Made by a program: the position numbers and the translations under genes. Below are positions 6,939 to 15,534 of a DNA stretch of 64,000 bases, piece after piece. This DNA comes from Nostoc sp. CHAB 5824 (lineage in GTDB: Bacteria > Cyanobacteriota > Cyanobacteriia > Cyanobacteriales > Nostocaceae). How positions within the stretch are numbered: position 1 is the stretch's first letter; each line of letters starts with the position of its first letter. The notes below the pieces were generated by a model. The model was not told the origin of the DNA, did no database searches, and saw nothing but the letters and a program-made list of their open reading frames with translations. Location of the stretch: positions 186,001-250,000 of the forward strand of contig NZ_JAIVFT010000011.1 of NCBI RefSeq assembly GCF_020829665.1, given 5' to 3'.

Positions 6939-9095
6939 GTGTCAAAGCGTTCCTCTAAGCCACCATCGCAATCTGGCGTGAAAAAATCCCAACATCAACG
7001 ACGCACTCAGAAGCGTCTCATTCAAAATTTATTTAAGAACGCCCATGATGCGATCGCCCTGGTTGACGATCGCTTATGTTTCGTAGATATGAATATTGCT
7101 GCAAGTGATGTACTCGGTCTACCGCGTCAGCAACTCAAAGGGCAAGCTTTAGCTAATTTCATTACTGCAGAATTTGCTCGTCAACCCAACTCTCTTAGTT
7201 TTCCACCGGAACAATCATTGATAGGGGAACTGTTAGTTTCATCTTCTGCCCAGAACCAGCGAGAGATGGAGTATACCTTAATACCTAACGTACTTCCCCA
7301 CTGTCATCTGCTGCTATTACGAGACATTAGTCAGCGCCGGGAATCAATGCAGGCGGAATTACGACAGCAACAGCAACGGGTAGAACTGTTTTCGGAAGTG
7401 ACGTTGAAAATTCGCCAGTCGTTACAGCTAAAGGAAATTCTGCATACCACGGTCACGGAAGTGCAACGGATTCTGCAAGCCGATCGCGTGCTAATTTATC
7501 AGGTATTGCCGGATGGTACAGGAAAAACCATCAGCGAATCAGTTTTACCAGATTATCCCACACTGATGGATCTGGAATTTCCTCAAGAAGTTTTTCCCCA
7601 AGAGTATCAACAACTGTATGCTCAGGGACGGGTGCGTGCGACCGTAGATGTACACGATCCGGCGGCTGGCTTGGCAGATTGTTTGGTGGAATTTGTCGAT
7701 CAATTCCACATCAAAGCCAAATTAATTGTACCAATTGTGCAAAACCTCAATGCCCAGTCCCAGAATCAGCTTTGGGGTTTGTTAATCGCGCACCAATGCG
7801 ACAGCGTTCGCCATTGGGTAGATTTTGAGTTGGAATTGATGCAACAACTGGCCGATCAAATCAGTATTGCTTTATCTCAAGCCCAACTACTGGAACGCTT
7901 AGAAGAGGTTGTAGCAGATCGCACCGCAGAATTGCAAGAGGAAATTAATGTGCGGATGCAGGCAGAAGCGGCGTTGCGACAGAGTGAGGAGCAATTGCGC
8001 TTAATTACCAATGCGCTGCCAGTACTAATCGCCTATGTGGACGATCAACAACAATATCGCTTTAATAATCAAGCATATCAGGATTGGCTGGGACAATCTC
8101 CTAAAGAAATTTATGGTTCCCATCTACAACAGGTTTGGGGAGAAAATTGCTACCAAAGAATGCAAGTTTATGTAAAAACAGCTTTATCTGGGCAAGCCGT
8201 CAACTATGAAAATGATATTCTTTTAAAAGATGGGAGTTGGCGATCGGTTGATGTAACTTACATCCCGCATCTAGATGACGAGAAAATGGTCAAGGGATTT
8301 TTCGCTCTTAGCAGCGATATTAGCGATCGCAAAGCCATTGAAAGGATGAAAGATGAATTCATTTCTGTAATTAGCCATGAATTGCGGACTCCCCTAACTT
8401 CGTTGCATAGTGCCCTGAAAATCTTAGCTACAGGTCGATTGGGCAGTCTCTCGACCGAAGGACAACAAATGCTAGGAATTGCCGATGACAGTACTGAACG
8501 GTTAGTGCGTTTAGTCAACAACGTCCTCGATTTACAGCGAATTGAGTCTGGCAAAGTCATCATGGAGTACCAAGCCTGTAATGCTGCTAATTTGATGATC
8601 CAAGCAGCAGAGGCAATGCAAGCAATGGCACAGCAGCATGAAATCACTCTGGTCAAACAACCGCAAGATATCTCAGTGTGGGCAGATGCAGATTATATCT
8701 TGCAAGCTTTAACCAATTTACTCAGTAATGCCATCAAGTTTTCATCACCTGGAGGGACTGTTTGGCTAACCGTAGAACAAGAGCAAGGTTCCCCAAACCT
8801 CCCCAAAGAATTGGTGTTTCGGGTGCGAGACGAAGGGCAAGGCATTCCTGCTGACCAACTCGAACGGATCTTTGAACGGTTTCAACAAGTAGATTCATCA
8901 GATTCCCGCAAAAAAGGTGGTACTGGTTTAGGGTTGACCATCTGTCGCAAAATTATTGAACAACACAACGGTAGAATTTGGGCTGAGAGTACTCCAGGAT
9001 GTGGAAGCACCTTTGCATTCACATTACCTACCCTTGAGTGCGTCAATATCTCATGGAGGGGGATCTATGAATATGAAGCGGATTTTAATTATTGA
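6939..9095 (+). CDS. rcaE: RcaE-type green/red cyanobacteriochrome sensor histidine kinase
   Basis: This 718-residue protein (GTG start) has domains PAS (about 25-130), GAF (150-320), PAS (350-465), HisKA with His480 in FISVISHELRTPLTSL, and HATPase with NLLSNAIKFSS, DEGQGI and GGTGLGL. The GAF domain has Glu217, Cys248-Leu249 and Lys261. Those are the residue numbers I recall for the protochromic triad Glu217/Leu249/Lys261 of Fremyella RcaE, where protonation of the bilin tunes the green/red switch; Cys248 would hold the bilin. Red light is expected to favour phosphotransfer to RcaF and RcaC. It overlaps rcaF by 29 bp. The Leu-for-His after Cys separates it from most red/green GAFs. There is no membrane segment, unlike CcaS. 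Confidence 0.9.
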   Translation: MSKRSSKPPSQSGVKKSQHQRRTQKRLIQNLFKNAHDAIALVDDRLCFVDMNIAASDVLGLPRQQLKGQALANFITAEFARQPNSLSFPPEQSLIGELLVSSSAQNQREMEYTLIPNVLPHCHLLLLRDISQRRESMQAELRQQQQRVELFSEVTLKIRQSLQLKEILHTTVTEVQRILQADRVLIYQVLPDGTGKTISESVLPDYPTLMDLEFPQEVFPQEYQQLYAQGRVRATVDVHDPAAGLADCLVEFVDQFHIKAKLIVPIVQNLNAQSQNQLWGLLIAHQCDSVRHWVDFELELMQQLADQISIALSQAQLLERLEEVVADRTAELQEEINVRMQAEAALRQSEEQLRLITNALPVLIAYVDDQQQYRFNNQAYQDWLGQSPKEIYGSHLQQVWGENCYQRMQVYVKTALSGQAVNYENDILLKDGSWRSVDVTYIPHLDDEKMVKGFFALSSDISDRKAIERMKDEFISVISHELRTPLTSLHSALKILATGRLGSLSTEGQQMLGIADDSTERLVRLVNNVLDLQRIESGKVIMEYQACNAANLMIQAAEAMQAMAQQHEITLVKQPQDISVWADADYILQALTNLLSNAIKFSSPGGTVWLTVEQEQGSPNLPKELVFRVRDEGQGIPADQLERIFERFQQVDSSDSRKKGGTGLGLTICRKIIEQHNGRIWAESTPGCGSTFAFTLPTLECVNISWRGIYEYEADFNY

Positions 9096-9441
9096 TGACG
9101 AAGAAACCATTCAAACCGTTGTGCAATTTGGTATTAAAATGGCAGCAGGTTGGGAAGTTTTTACTGCTAGTTCTGGCTTTGAAGGCATTCAGACTGCCCA
9201 AACCGAAAAACCTGATGTGATTTTGTTGGATGTGATGATGCCAGACATGGATGGTATTGCTACCTTTAAAGAACTCCAGTCTCATTTTGAAACAGAACAA
9301 ATACCAGTGATTCTTTTAACTGCCAAAGCACAAACGGCAGAAAAGCGTCAGTTTAATGATTTGGGAGTTAGTGGTGTAATTACAAAACCCTTTAACTCCT
9401 TGGATCTACCGGAGCAAATTAGTAGAATCCTTCATTGGTAG
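9067..9441 (+). CDS. rcaF: RcaF, single-domain response regulator
   Basis: A 124-residue stand-alone receiver: acidic pair in ILIIDDEE, phospho-acceptor Asp in VILLDVMMPDMDG, Thr in ILLTAKA and Lys in VITKPF. No output domain. The longer frame from 8956 lies within rcaE; the ATG at 9067 is preceded by GGAGGGGGATCT, an excellent ribosome site. In Fremyella RcaF relays phosphate from RcaE towards RcaC. The 29-bp overlap with rcaE and direct contact with rcaC indicate one operon with coupled translation. Confidence 0.92.
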   Translation: MNMKRILIIDDEETIQTVVQFGIKMAAGWEVFTASSGFEGIQTAQTEKPDVILLDVMMPDMDGIATFKELQSHFETEQIPVILLTAKAQTAEKRQFNDLGVSGVITKPFNSLDLPEQISRILHW

Positions 9442-9449
9442 CCGCATCA

Positions 9450-11387
9450 ATGAAAATTTTGCTTGTGGATGATGACGATTTATTAATTAAAGTTCTGACT
9501 AGAAATCTGGCAACCCATCACTATGTTGTAGATGTAGTCAAAGATGGGGAAATGGGTTGGACTTATAGCTCCACCTTTGAGTATGACTTGATTGTACTGG
9601 ATATCATGCTGCCGAAGTTGGATGGCATTAGCTTATGCAAGCGTCTGCGGACACAGGGATACACCGTCCCAATTCTGTTACTTACAGCTCAAGATAACAT
9701 TACCTCCAAAGTGCAGGGATTGGATGCAGGTGCAGATGACTATGTTGTAAAACCTTTCGATCCCATAGAACTGATTGCCAGGATTCGGGCATTGCTGAGG
9801 CGGGGAAGTAACAATCCCTTTCCTTTACTGACTTGGGGGGATTTACTCCTTAACCCCAGTACTTGTGAAGTGACTTACAATAGTCGCCCCCTGAGCCTGA
9901 CAACGATGGAGTATGATTTGCTAGAACTTTTGCTGCGGAACTGTCAGCATGTTTTTAGTAGTGAACAACTTCTAGACAGATTATGGTCTTCAGAAGATTT
10001 TCCATCTGGGGCAACAGTACGTTCCCATATCCGTCGAGTGCGACAAAAGCTAGTTGCAGCAGGTGCGCCTCATGATTTTATCGCTACCATGCATGGACGC
10101 GGTTACTACTTAAAAGCACCAAGCACAGAAGAATCAACCACTCAATCAGCGATACCCGCTGTAAATAATGCTGCGGATGACTCTCAAATAGCTGTATCGT
10201 TGAGTGATTCGCCAAAGTATAGTCCTCCTGACGATTCCCAACAACAATACCTGGCTTTTCTCAACGAGACTTGGAAAACTACAAAAGCGAAAAGCCTCGA
10301 CCAGATGACAATTTTGTTACAAGCTGTCAGAGACTTACAAACAAATCAACTCAAATCCCAACAACAAGAACAGGCGCAACAAGTTGCTCACAAACTGGCG
10401 GGGACTCTGGGAATCTTTGGGTTAAGCAAAACAATGCACATCGCACGGCAGTTAGACTATTGGTTGGGTGGTCGAGAGCCGCTACAACCGAAACACGCAC
10501 CGTTGATGAAAACCCTGGTGATGGCTCTCCAGCAAGACATTGAGCAGACTACACTGATTCAATCTCAGGTTCCCAATGGGCAATCACCGCTTTTACTTAT
10601 TGTAAGTTCAGATATCGAGTTTAACCAGTCCTTAGAAGCTGTGGCGGCAAGCCGGGGAATTCGCATTCAGATTGCGCCGATGCTGGAGAATATGGCTAAA
10701 GCATTGCTCACAAGAGATTCAGTTTTTGATAGCTTAGTCCAAAATCCTGATATTATACTGTTACATTTTGCCTCAATTTCATCCGAATCCCATACTCACC
10801 AGGTAAGTAATTTTAGGGAATTGCAGATATTAGCACAGCGTTACCCTGGCTTGCCAATTGTCGTGATTAGCGATCGCAGTGAATTGTGCGATCGCTTGGA
10901 GGCAATGCGGCGGGGCGGAAAACTGTTTTTGACAGCACCAATTCCTCCTGAGGAGGTGATTGACACAGTAGTAAACTTGTTACGCGGTACTGAGATAACA
11001 AAGAAAGTGATGATTCTTGATGACGATCAAGATTGGTTGCACACTCTTCCCACCCTGCTAAAACCCTGGGGATTTAAAGTTACAACCCTTGCCGATCCGC
11101 AACAATTTTGGACAGTACTGGAAGCTGTCACCCCCGATGCCCTAGTATTAGATGTCAATATGCCACAGATCAATGGATTTGAACTCTGCCAGATTCTCCG
11201 CAGTGACCCTCATTGGCAGCGTTTGCCAGTTTTATTTCTGAGTGTGCTGACAGATTCCGCCAGTCAGAATCAAGCTTTTACTGTTGGTGCTGATGATTAT
11301 TTATGTAAGCCCGTTAAAGGAGTCGAACTAGCTAACCGAATTCTGCGACGGTTACAAAGAGTTAAGGCTTGGGCAAGTTTATTATAG
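9450..11387 (+). CDS. rcaC: RcaC, multidomain phosphorelay response regulator and transcription factor
   Basis: 645 residues: receiver (Asp51 in LIVLDIMLPKLDG), OmpR-type winged helix (about 125-225, ending MHGRGYYLKAP), HPt domain (His314 in VAHKLAGTLG), a degenerate receiver-like segment (380-510, no clear acceptor) and a second receiver (Asp568 in ALVLDVNMPQINGF). This is the hallmark layout of Fremyella RcaC, the red-light regulator that binds L-boxes to activate cpc2 and repress cpeC. The ATG at 9450 gives the canonical MKILLVDDDD start; a TTG at 9435 would overlap rcaF. An L-box match is present at 3808-3825 and a lone half-site (TTGCACA) lies just downstream at about 11422. Confidence 0.92.
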   Translation: MKILLVDDDDLLIKVLTRNLATHHYVVDVVKDGEMGWTYSSTFEYDLIVLDIMLPKLDGISLCKRLRTQGYTVPILLLTAQDNITSKVQGLDAGADDYVVKPFDPIELIARIRALLRRGSNNPFPLLTWGDLLLNPSTCEVTYNSRPLSLTTMEYDLLELLLRNCQHVFSSEQLLDRLWSSEDFPSGATVRSHIRRVRQKLVAAGAPHDFIATMHGRGYYLKAPSTEESTTQSAIPAVNNAADDSQIAVSLSDSPKYSPPDDSQQQYLAFLNETWKTTKAKSLDQMTILLQAVRDLQTNQLKSQQQEQAQQVAHKLAGTLGIFGLSKTMHIARQLDYWLGGREPLQPKHAPLMKTLVMALQQDIEQTTLIQSQVPNGQSPLLLIVSSDIEFNQSLEAVAASRGIRIQIAPMLENMAKALLTRDSVFDSLVQNPDIILLHFASISSESHTHQVSNFRELQILAQRYPGLPIVVISDRSELCDRLEAMRRGGKLFLTAPIPPEEVIDTVVNLLRGTEITKKVMILDDDQDWLHTLPTLLKPWGFKVTTLADPQQFWTVLEAVTPDALVLDVNMPQINGFELCQILRSDPHWQRLPVLFLSVLTDSASQNQAFTVGADDYLCKPVKGVELANRILRRLQRVKAWASLL

Positions 11388-11567
11388 GACGGGGGCAGGG
11401 GGAAAGAGGGTTTTCCGATTTTTGCACAGATGTGGTAACTGTAACTAATTAGCCGGATATGATATCATCCCCCGAAAGTTAGGTTTCGACTGAACGAACT
11501 GCACAACCCAACAAGTCGATGCCCCAAGCGTTTGCCAAAGGCATTGGCAAAGCGATCGCAGCAACAA

Positions 11568-12155
11568 TTAGCGAAATTGCTTTAATTGCTCAATCAGATG
11601 ATCAAAGTAGGGAGCAACGATTGCTCGCTGCTCGGCTTCCACTCGCTTTAAACTGGCAGTTTTAATACCTTCTAACCCTACAACCATTGCATCTAAAGGT
11701 ACTTGCAATTCTTGATACAACAGTTCCATATAGTGCAATCCTTCGGTGCTGGTATAGTCGGCGTGCTGTCCGGCGATGCCGTAAGTAATACAGCGTAGGA
11801 AGTGCCAGAAATCACGCCAGCAGGCATCTGCCCTAACTGGGGGATAGAGTCCACCACCGGGTTGGGTAATGTTGGAAAATGTAGCCAATACCTGGCTTCT
11901 GGCTTCATCTACGATTTCATGGACGCGATCGCGCAGCCCCTGGCTTACTGAAATGAGTGCTGTATTTGCGGGTACAAGCTGCTGAATCTGCTGCAAATCT
12001 TCATCAGTAAGATACCGTCCCTGATCATCAGCCGCCTGGAATAGCTGAATAGTCTCTGCTGGATGGGTATTTTGCCAGGTGGCAAAACTAACAATCCTTG
12101 CTTTTTGCATCAGTTCTCGAACTTTTTCACTCAATTGTGGCTGAGTCATTGTCAA
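11568..12155 (-). CDS. Orphan phycobiliprotein-like (globin-fold) protein
   Basis: The 195-residue protein aligns with phycobilisome alpha/beta subunits: GLRDRVHEIVDEA, PGGGLYPPVRADACWRDF, LRCITYGIAG and LDAMVVGLEGIKTAS correspond to the helix E-H region. Cys112 in DACWRD occupies the place of the central bilin-binding Cys (consensus AACLRD), so a chromophore is possible; Cys122 is extra. It has about 30 extra N-terminal residues. It is not a canonical PE, PC or AP subunit. It is convergent with rcaC and divergent from the DUF1838-like gene, within the PE supercluster. A regulatory, bilin-storage or assembly role is conceivable but not shown. Confidence 0.8.
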   Translation of the reverse strand: MTMTQPQLSEKVRELMQKARIVSFATWQNTHPAETIQLFQAADDQGRYLTDEDLQQIQQLVPANTALISVSQGLRDRVHEIVDEARSQVLATFSNITQPGGGLYPPVRADACWRDFWHFLRCITYGIAGQHADYTSTEGLHYMELLYQELQVPLDAMVVGLEGIKTASLKRVEAEQRAIVAPYFDHLIEQLKQFR

Positions 12156-12266
12156 AAGTATTAATCGACTGGTTGAAAAGTAGAACTCCTGCCCTTTTTT
12201 AAATTTCCAGCAGGGCTATTAGTAACACTGTAGCGGTAAATTGTTAGGAAACTCAAAAGGTAAACT

Positions 12267-13064
12267 ATGAACAATTCAGAAGACTACACAGTTAACAACC
12301 TTGATTTTTATAGAAAGCATCATGGTCAGCAGCTTTACTATCGCTGGGAGGGACAAGTCTGGTGGCAAGAAACAGGCAATCGCCAACAGCAGAAATTATT
12401 CTCGATTATTGGGATGAATGCAACCAAGGTTTTCATTCGTCCCGATCCTGAGTTTGAACAGGTAGGTTACCGGATCAATCGGGAGTTAGGCCTATTTTGC
12501 GATCCGCAGACCCAAGAAATCCTGCATACATGGCAGCCCGATTCAACCAGTCCTGCTGTAGCGATCGTGCATATTGCCAATCGCATAGTGCAGGGGGCTG
12601 TGCGACCGAAAATAACGGTGATTCCCAAAGGGCAAGACTATGTTACCTCTGTCGTAGAAATTCCCCTGACCTATCCTCATCCATTAGCAGCAGATCCCAA
12701 ATATCGGGATTATTGTCCCGGTGAAATCTTTAATGGGACAGAATACTTCACCAGCCACATTTCCCGGCCAGGGGTGAAGGATCTTCCTCCAGCCACTTGG
12801 GCGCGAGACTGTCCCTGGTTACCCTGGATGAAACTGGGCTATGGTCATCCAGCTCGCTTACGATTTGAGACAACAACGACTCGGGTTGAATCCTTTGAAC
12901 AACTCCATCCCAATCTGATTCAACTGATTCGGGAACGAGTGCCGATATATGAATTTACACCTGACCAGAGTGACGAACCAAATATGACCAGTACACTGTA
13001 CTTTAAGCAGCACTTCGCCGCTTACCTAAAAGGAGAACGCTTTCCCATTCCTGAAGAGCTTTGA
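12267..13064 (+). CDS. DUF1838-like protein
   Basis: A 265-residue soluble protein rich in aromatic residues (YYRWEGQVWWQETG, WARDCPWLPWMKLGYGHPARLRFE). The pattern resembles DUF1838 family proteins, whose function is unknown to me. ATG at 12267 follows AAAAGG. It is divergent from the phycobiliprotein-like gene (111-bp shared promoter region) and 42 bp upstream of a HEAT-repeat gene on the same strand, so probably co-transcribed with it. The setting suggests phycobilisome metabolism, but that is inference. Confidence 0.7.
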   Translation: MNNSEDYTVNNLDFYRKHHGQQLYYRWEGQVWWQETGNRQQQKLFSIIGMNATKVFIRPDPEFEQVGYRINRELGLFCDPQTQEILHTWQPDSTSPAVAIVHIANRIVQGAVRPKITVIPKGQDYVTSVVEIPLTYPHPLAADPKYRDYCPGEIFNGTEYFTSHISRPGVKDLPPATWARDCPWLPWMKLGYGHPARLRFETTTTRVESFEQLHPNLIQLIRERVPIYEFTPDQSDEPNMTSTLYFKQHFAAYLKGERFPIPEEL

Positions 13065-13106
13065 GAAGGGTTTGAAACTGTAACTTAATTTCAGATTGTC
13101 AATTCT

Positions 13107-13766
13107 ATGGATCTTAGTCAAATCGAAACCGATCTACAAAACTCGGATTTTCAATACCGCCTGAAGGCGATCTCTGCCCTACAAGATTATCCGGCTGATG
13201 TCGCTTTTCCTTTACTCAACCGCCATATCCAAGATCCAGAGTTTCTGGTGCGAACCTTTGTTGCTAGGGAGTTGGGTAAGCTAAGAACCTCAGAGTCCTT
13301 TGCTGCCCTGTTGCAAATTATAAAATTTGATGACACCCCCAATGTCCGAGCAGAAGCGTCTAATTCCCTGTCCTTATTTGGCAGAATTTCTGCTTCTCAT
13401 CTGGTACAGACATTTTTACGAGACGATCACTGGTTGGTACGTCGCAGTATTTTGGCAGCCTTGGTAGAAATGGATTGCCCTGAAGAAGTTGTAGAGGTTT
13501 GTATTCTGGGGCTAGAAGGTGACGATGCCGTAGTCCAGGAAGTATCTGTAGATGCGCTGGGGTCATTGGCGACTTCCCGTCAGTCTGAGGTAGCTTTGTC
13601 CCAACTCTTGAACCTGAAAAATTCTGAGTTTGAATATATTCGGGTACGAGTTGCTTATGCCCTCAAGCACTTTAATACTCCTGAAGCCAAGGAAGCCCTG
13701 GCGCAACTCAGACAGGATGCCGATCATCGGGTGGTGGGGGCGGCAATGGAAAATCTAATCTCTTGA
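13107..13766 (+). CDS. HEAT-repeat protein, CpcE/NblB-like
   Basis: 219 residues made of five or six HEAT-like repeats (FLVRTFVARELGKL, PNVRAEASNSLSLFG, WLVRRSILAALVEM, AVVQEVSVDALGSLA, IRVRVAYALKHF). Proteins of this type include E/F-type bilin lyases and NblB, a roughly 219-residue phycobilisome degradation factor of Synechococcus. Length and context fit NblB best; a lyase or chaperone role cannot be excluded. It follows the DUF1838-like gene by 42 bp. No catalytic residue can be assigned by eye. Confidence 0.75.
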   Translation: MDLSQIETDLQNSDFQYRLKAISALQDYPADVAFPLLNRHIQDPEFLVRTFVARELGKLRTSESFAALLQIIKFDDTPNVRAEASNSLSLFGRISASHLVQTFLRDDHWLVRRSILAALVEMDCPEEVVEVCILGLEGDDAVVQEVSVDALGSLATSRQSEVALSQLLNLKNSEFEYIRVRVAYALKHFNTPEAKEALAQLRQDADHRVVGAAMENLIS

Positions 13767-14285
13767 GGAGCAGGGGGAATCAGCGGACAAGGGGACAAGG
13801 GGACAAGGGGACAAGGGGGCAAGGGGACAAGGGGAATCAGCGGACAAGGGGGCAAGGGGGCAAGGGGACAAGGGGACAAGGGGACAAGGGGACAAGGGGA
13901 ATCAGCGGACAAGGGGACAAGGGGACAAGGGGACAGAGGAGAATATTTACTGTTGACTTTTATCCAAAAAATAATTTGGATGCAGAGCAACTAAATTCAT
14001 TTATGGGGTTCTTAATTTTGACTTTTGACTTTTGACTTCCCCGAACGCGAACACTGTCTCGCAGAGGAGGGGCTGACTCTACCTCCAGGTGGAGAAGAAA
14101 ACTATTTCTTTGAGTTGTGCCTAACTCAGTGATGGACACCTATAATTTATCCATGCTCTACAGCAATTCAACACAAAAGTCTAGAAATAAGTAGCAATGT
14201 TGACATAAATTAATATTTAGACTGGCAGAATTGGGAAAGAGCAAACTGTTACTGAGTGTTTTTATTGGCACCATAGGAGAAACAA
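13767..14285. repeat. 8-bp tandem repeat array (about 13771-13937) in a 519-bp gene-free gap
   Basis: The array is made of AAGGGGAC units, some varied to AAGGGGGC, and interrupted three times by a GGAATCAGCGGAC spacer, giving a higher-order repeat. Because the units are purine-rich and lack stop codons, long frames are open on both strands (Gly-Gln-Arg on plus, Pro-Cys-Leu on minus); neither is a gene. Related short tracts recur at 14507-14632. The remainder (13940-14285) holds TTTTGACT heptamers and presumably the promoter of the small gene at 14286. Confidence 0.85.
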
Positions 14286-14492
14286 ATGGCTGAAATTCCC
14301 ATCGGCGGTCAAATGCTCTGGAAATTGGAAGGGGACGATCGCGTTTTGCACCTGCGGCATAATTCGTCAGAGGCGTGGCGGCCCTATGAGGAGTTTCCGC
14401 AATATGTTCTACCCGACCCCCAAGGATTTTCTAAAGGAATTGCCACCTTTCTGGCGTTGCTGAAAAAAGATTGGACAGCTACTAAATCTTAA
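14286..14492 (+). CDS. Small conserved-looking protein of unknown function
   Basis: A 68-residue soluble protein, MAEIPIGGQMLWKLEGDD at the start, with a Trp/Pro-rich middle (SSEAWRPYEEFPQYVLP) and a Lys-rich end. ATAGGAGAAACAA just before the ATG is a convincing ribosome site, and composition is protein-like, unlike the surrounding repeats. I do not recognise the family. It lies alone between two repeat tracts in the PE supercluster. Confidence 0.65.
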   Translation: MAEIPIGGQMLWKLEGDDRVLHLRHNSSEAWRPYEEFPQYVLPDPQGFSKGIATFLALLKKDWTATKS

Positions 14493-14506
14493 GAAGGAAA
14501 TGGGGA

Positions 14507-14632
14507 ATGGGGAAGAGGACAAGGAGACAAGGAGAATTAGGGACAAGGGGAAAGAGTTATGCAAGTTCTCACCCCTTGTCCCCTTGTCCCCTGCTCCCTC
14601 TGCCTCCCCTGCTCCCTACCTTATCCCAACGA
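14507..14632. repeat. Inverted C/G-run repeat tract
   Basis: GACAAGGAGACAAGGAGAA and GACAAGGGGAAAG on the left are mirrored by CCCCTTGTCCCCTTGTCCCC and TGCTCCCT runs on the right, so a large imperfect hairpin can form. Similar tracts occur at 13771-13937, 29868-29985 and 30880-30965. It lies between the small gene at 14286 and the 3' end of the convergent pentapeptide gene and could terminate transcription for both. Confidence 0.6.
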
Positions 14633-14633
14633 C

Positions 14634-15437
14634 CTACTTAGTTTCTAGACTGGCGCGTGTGGTACGACGGGTTAAAGCATGAGGTGTATCTAGCTCTTGT
14701 GCAGGTTGGCTAAGGAGGCGCGATCGCATTTCGTCACTCAGCCCTTGAACATGGGTAAAATCTGCTCCAGCAATGCTTTCCAGATGCTCGAAATCAACGC
14801 CAGTCAAATCTGCTGCTCGTAAATCAGCTCCTGCGAGGTTGGCTCCATTTAACCGAGCATTGCGTAAAGATACTCCTGGCAACCAGGCTTTCCGCAAGTC
14901 AGCCTGACTTAGCCGCGCTCCCTGAAGATTGGCATGAGTTAAATCAGCCCCCCCCAAATATGCTCCCAACATACTTGCACCTTGCAAATCAGCATGACGC
15001 AAGTTAGCTGTATTCAGCTGGGCACCATTCAAATAGGCATTTGGCCCAATCGCTCCAGAGGATTTGTAATTAAAGCCTTCGGGAAATAGGGTTTGGCTAT
15101 CATATATTGCCCCTAGCAGCTTGGTGTCGGTCAAAATAGCTCCCCGTAAATCTGCGCCACTCAGATCGACTCGGTACAAACAAGCTGCCTGTAAATTGGC
15201 ATCCCTTAAAATTGCTTGGCACAGATCGGCTGCCCGTAAATCAGCACCACTGAGATCGGCAGCACTCAGATCCGCTTTGCTGAGATTCGCTCGAATCAAA
15301 GTAGCTTGATGCAAATTAGCTTTTTGCAGTTCTAAACCACTGAGGTTGAATTGATATAAATCTTCTTGAGTTAGAGCAAATCCTGCCTTGAGGACAGCCA
15401 AAACCTCTTGGGGTGTCTTCTGATCCCTGCTGATCAT
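14634..15437 (-). CDS. Pentapeptide repeat protein
   Basis: 267 residues dominated by A(D/N)LxX pentapeptides in two blocks (about residues 28-110 and 130-210), for example ANLSKADLSAADLSGADLR and ANLRHADLQGASMLGAYLGG. They fold as a right-handed quadrilateral beta-helix. The blocks are separated by a non-repeat segment (YDSQTLFPEGFNYKSSGAIG) that is common in cyanobacterial members. No signal peptide, so probably cytosolic. Cellular role unknown. It is divergent from the lyase gene at 15535, sharing a 97-bp promoter region. Confidence 0.88.
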   Translation of the reverse strand: MISRDQKTPQEVLAVLKAGFALTQEDLYQFNLSGLELQKANLHQATLIRANLSKADLSAADLSGADLRAADLCQAILRDANLQAACLYRVDLSGADLRGAILTDTKLLGAIYDSQTLFPEGFNYKSSGAIGPNAYLNGAQLNTANLRHADLQGASMLGAYLGGADLTHANLQGARLSQADLRKAWLPGVSLRNARLNGANLAGADLRAADLTGVDFEHLESIAGADFTHVQGLSDEMRSRLLSQPAQELDTPHALTRRTTRASLETK

Positions 15438-15534
15438 GGGTTGAAATCGTGAGATTATTTAGGGGTATTGTACCGTGACCTATCTACAATCTTTAGAGTC
15501 TAAGAAAGGATGAAGTTTTATTAGAGGAGCAACT

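Noticed and set aside
13724..14035. Open frames of about 90 codons on both strands
   Set aside because: They translate the AAGGGGAC tandem array into Gly-Gln-Arg or Pro-Cys-Leu repeats; no RBS or protein-like composition.
13763..14632. Possible CRISPR array
   Set aside because: Units are 8 bp and directly tandem with no unique spacers; no cas genes in the window.
14985..15005. TTGCACC/TTGCAAA pair resembling an L-box
   Set aside because: Lies inside the pentapeptide repeat gene, the spacing is wrong and second half diverges; repeat coding explains it.
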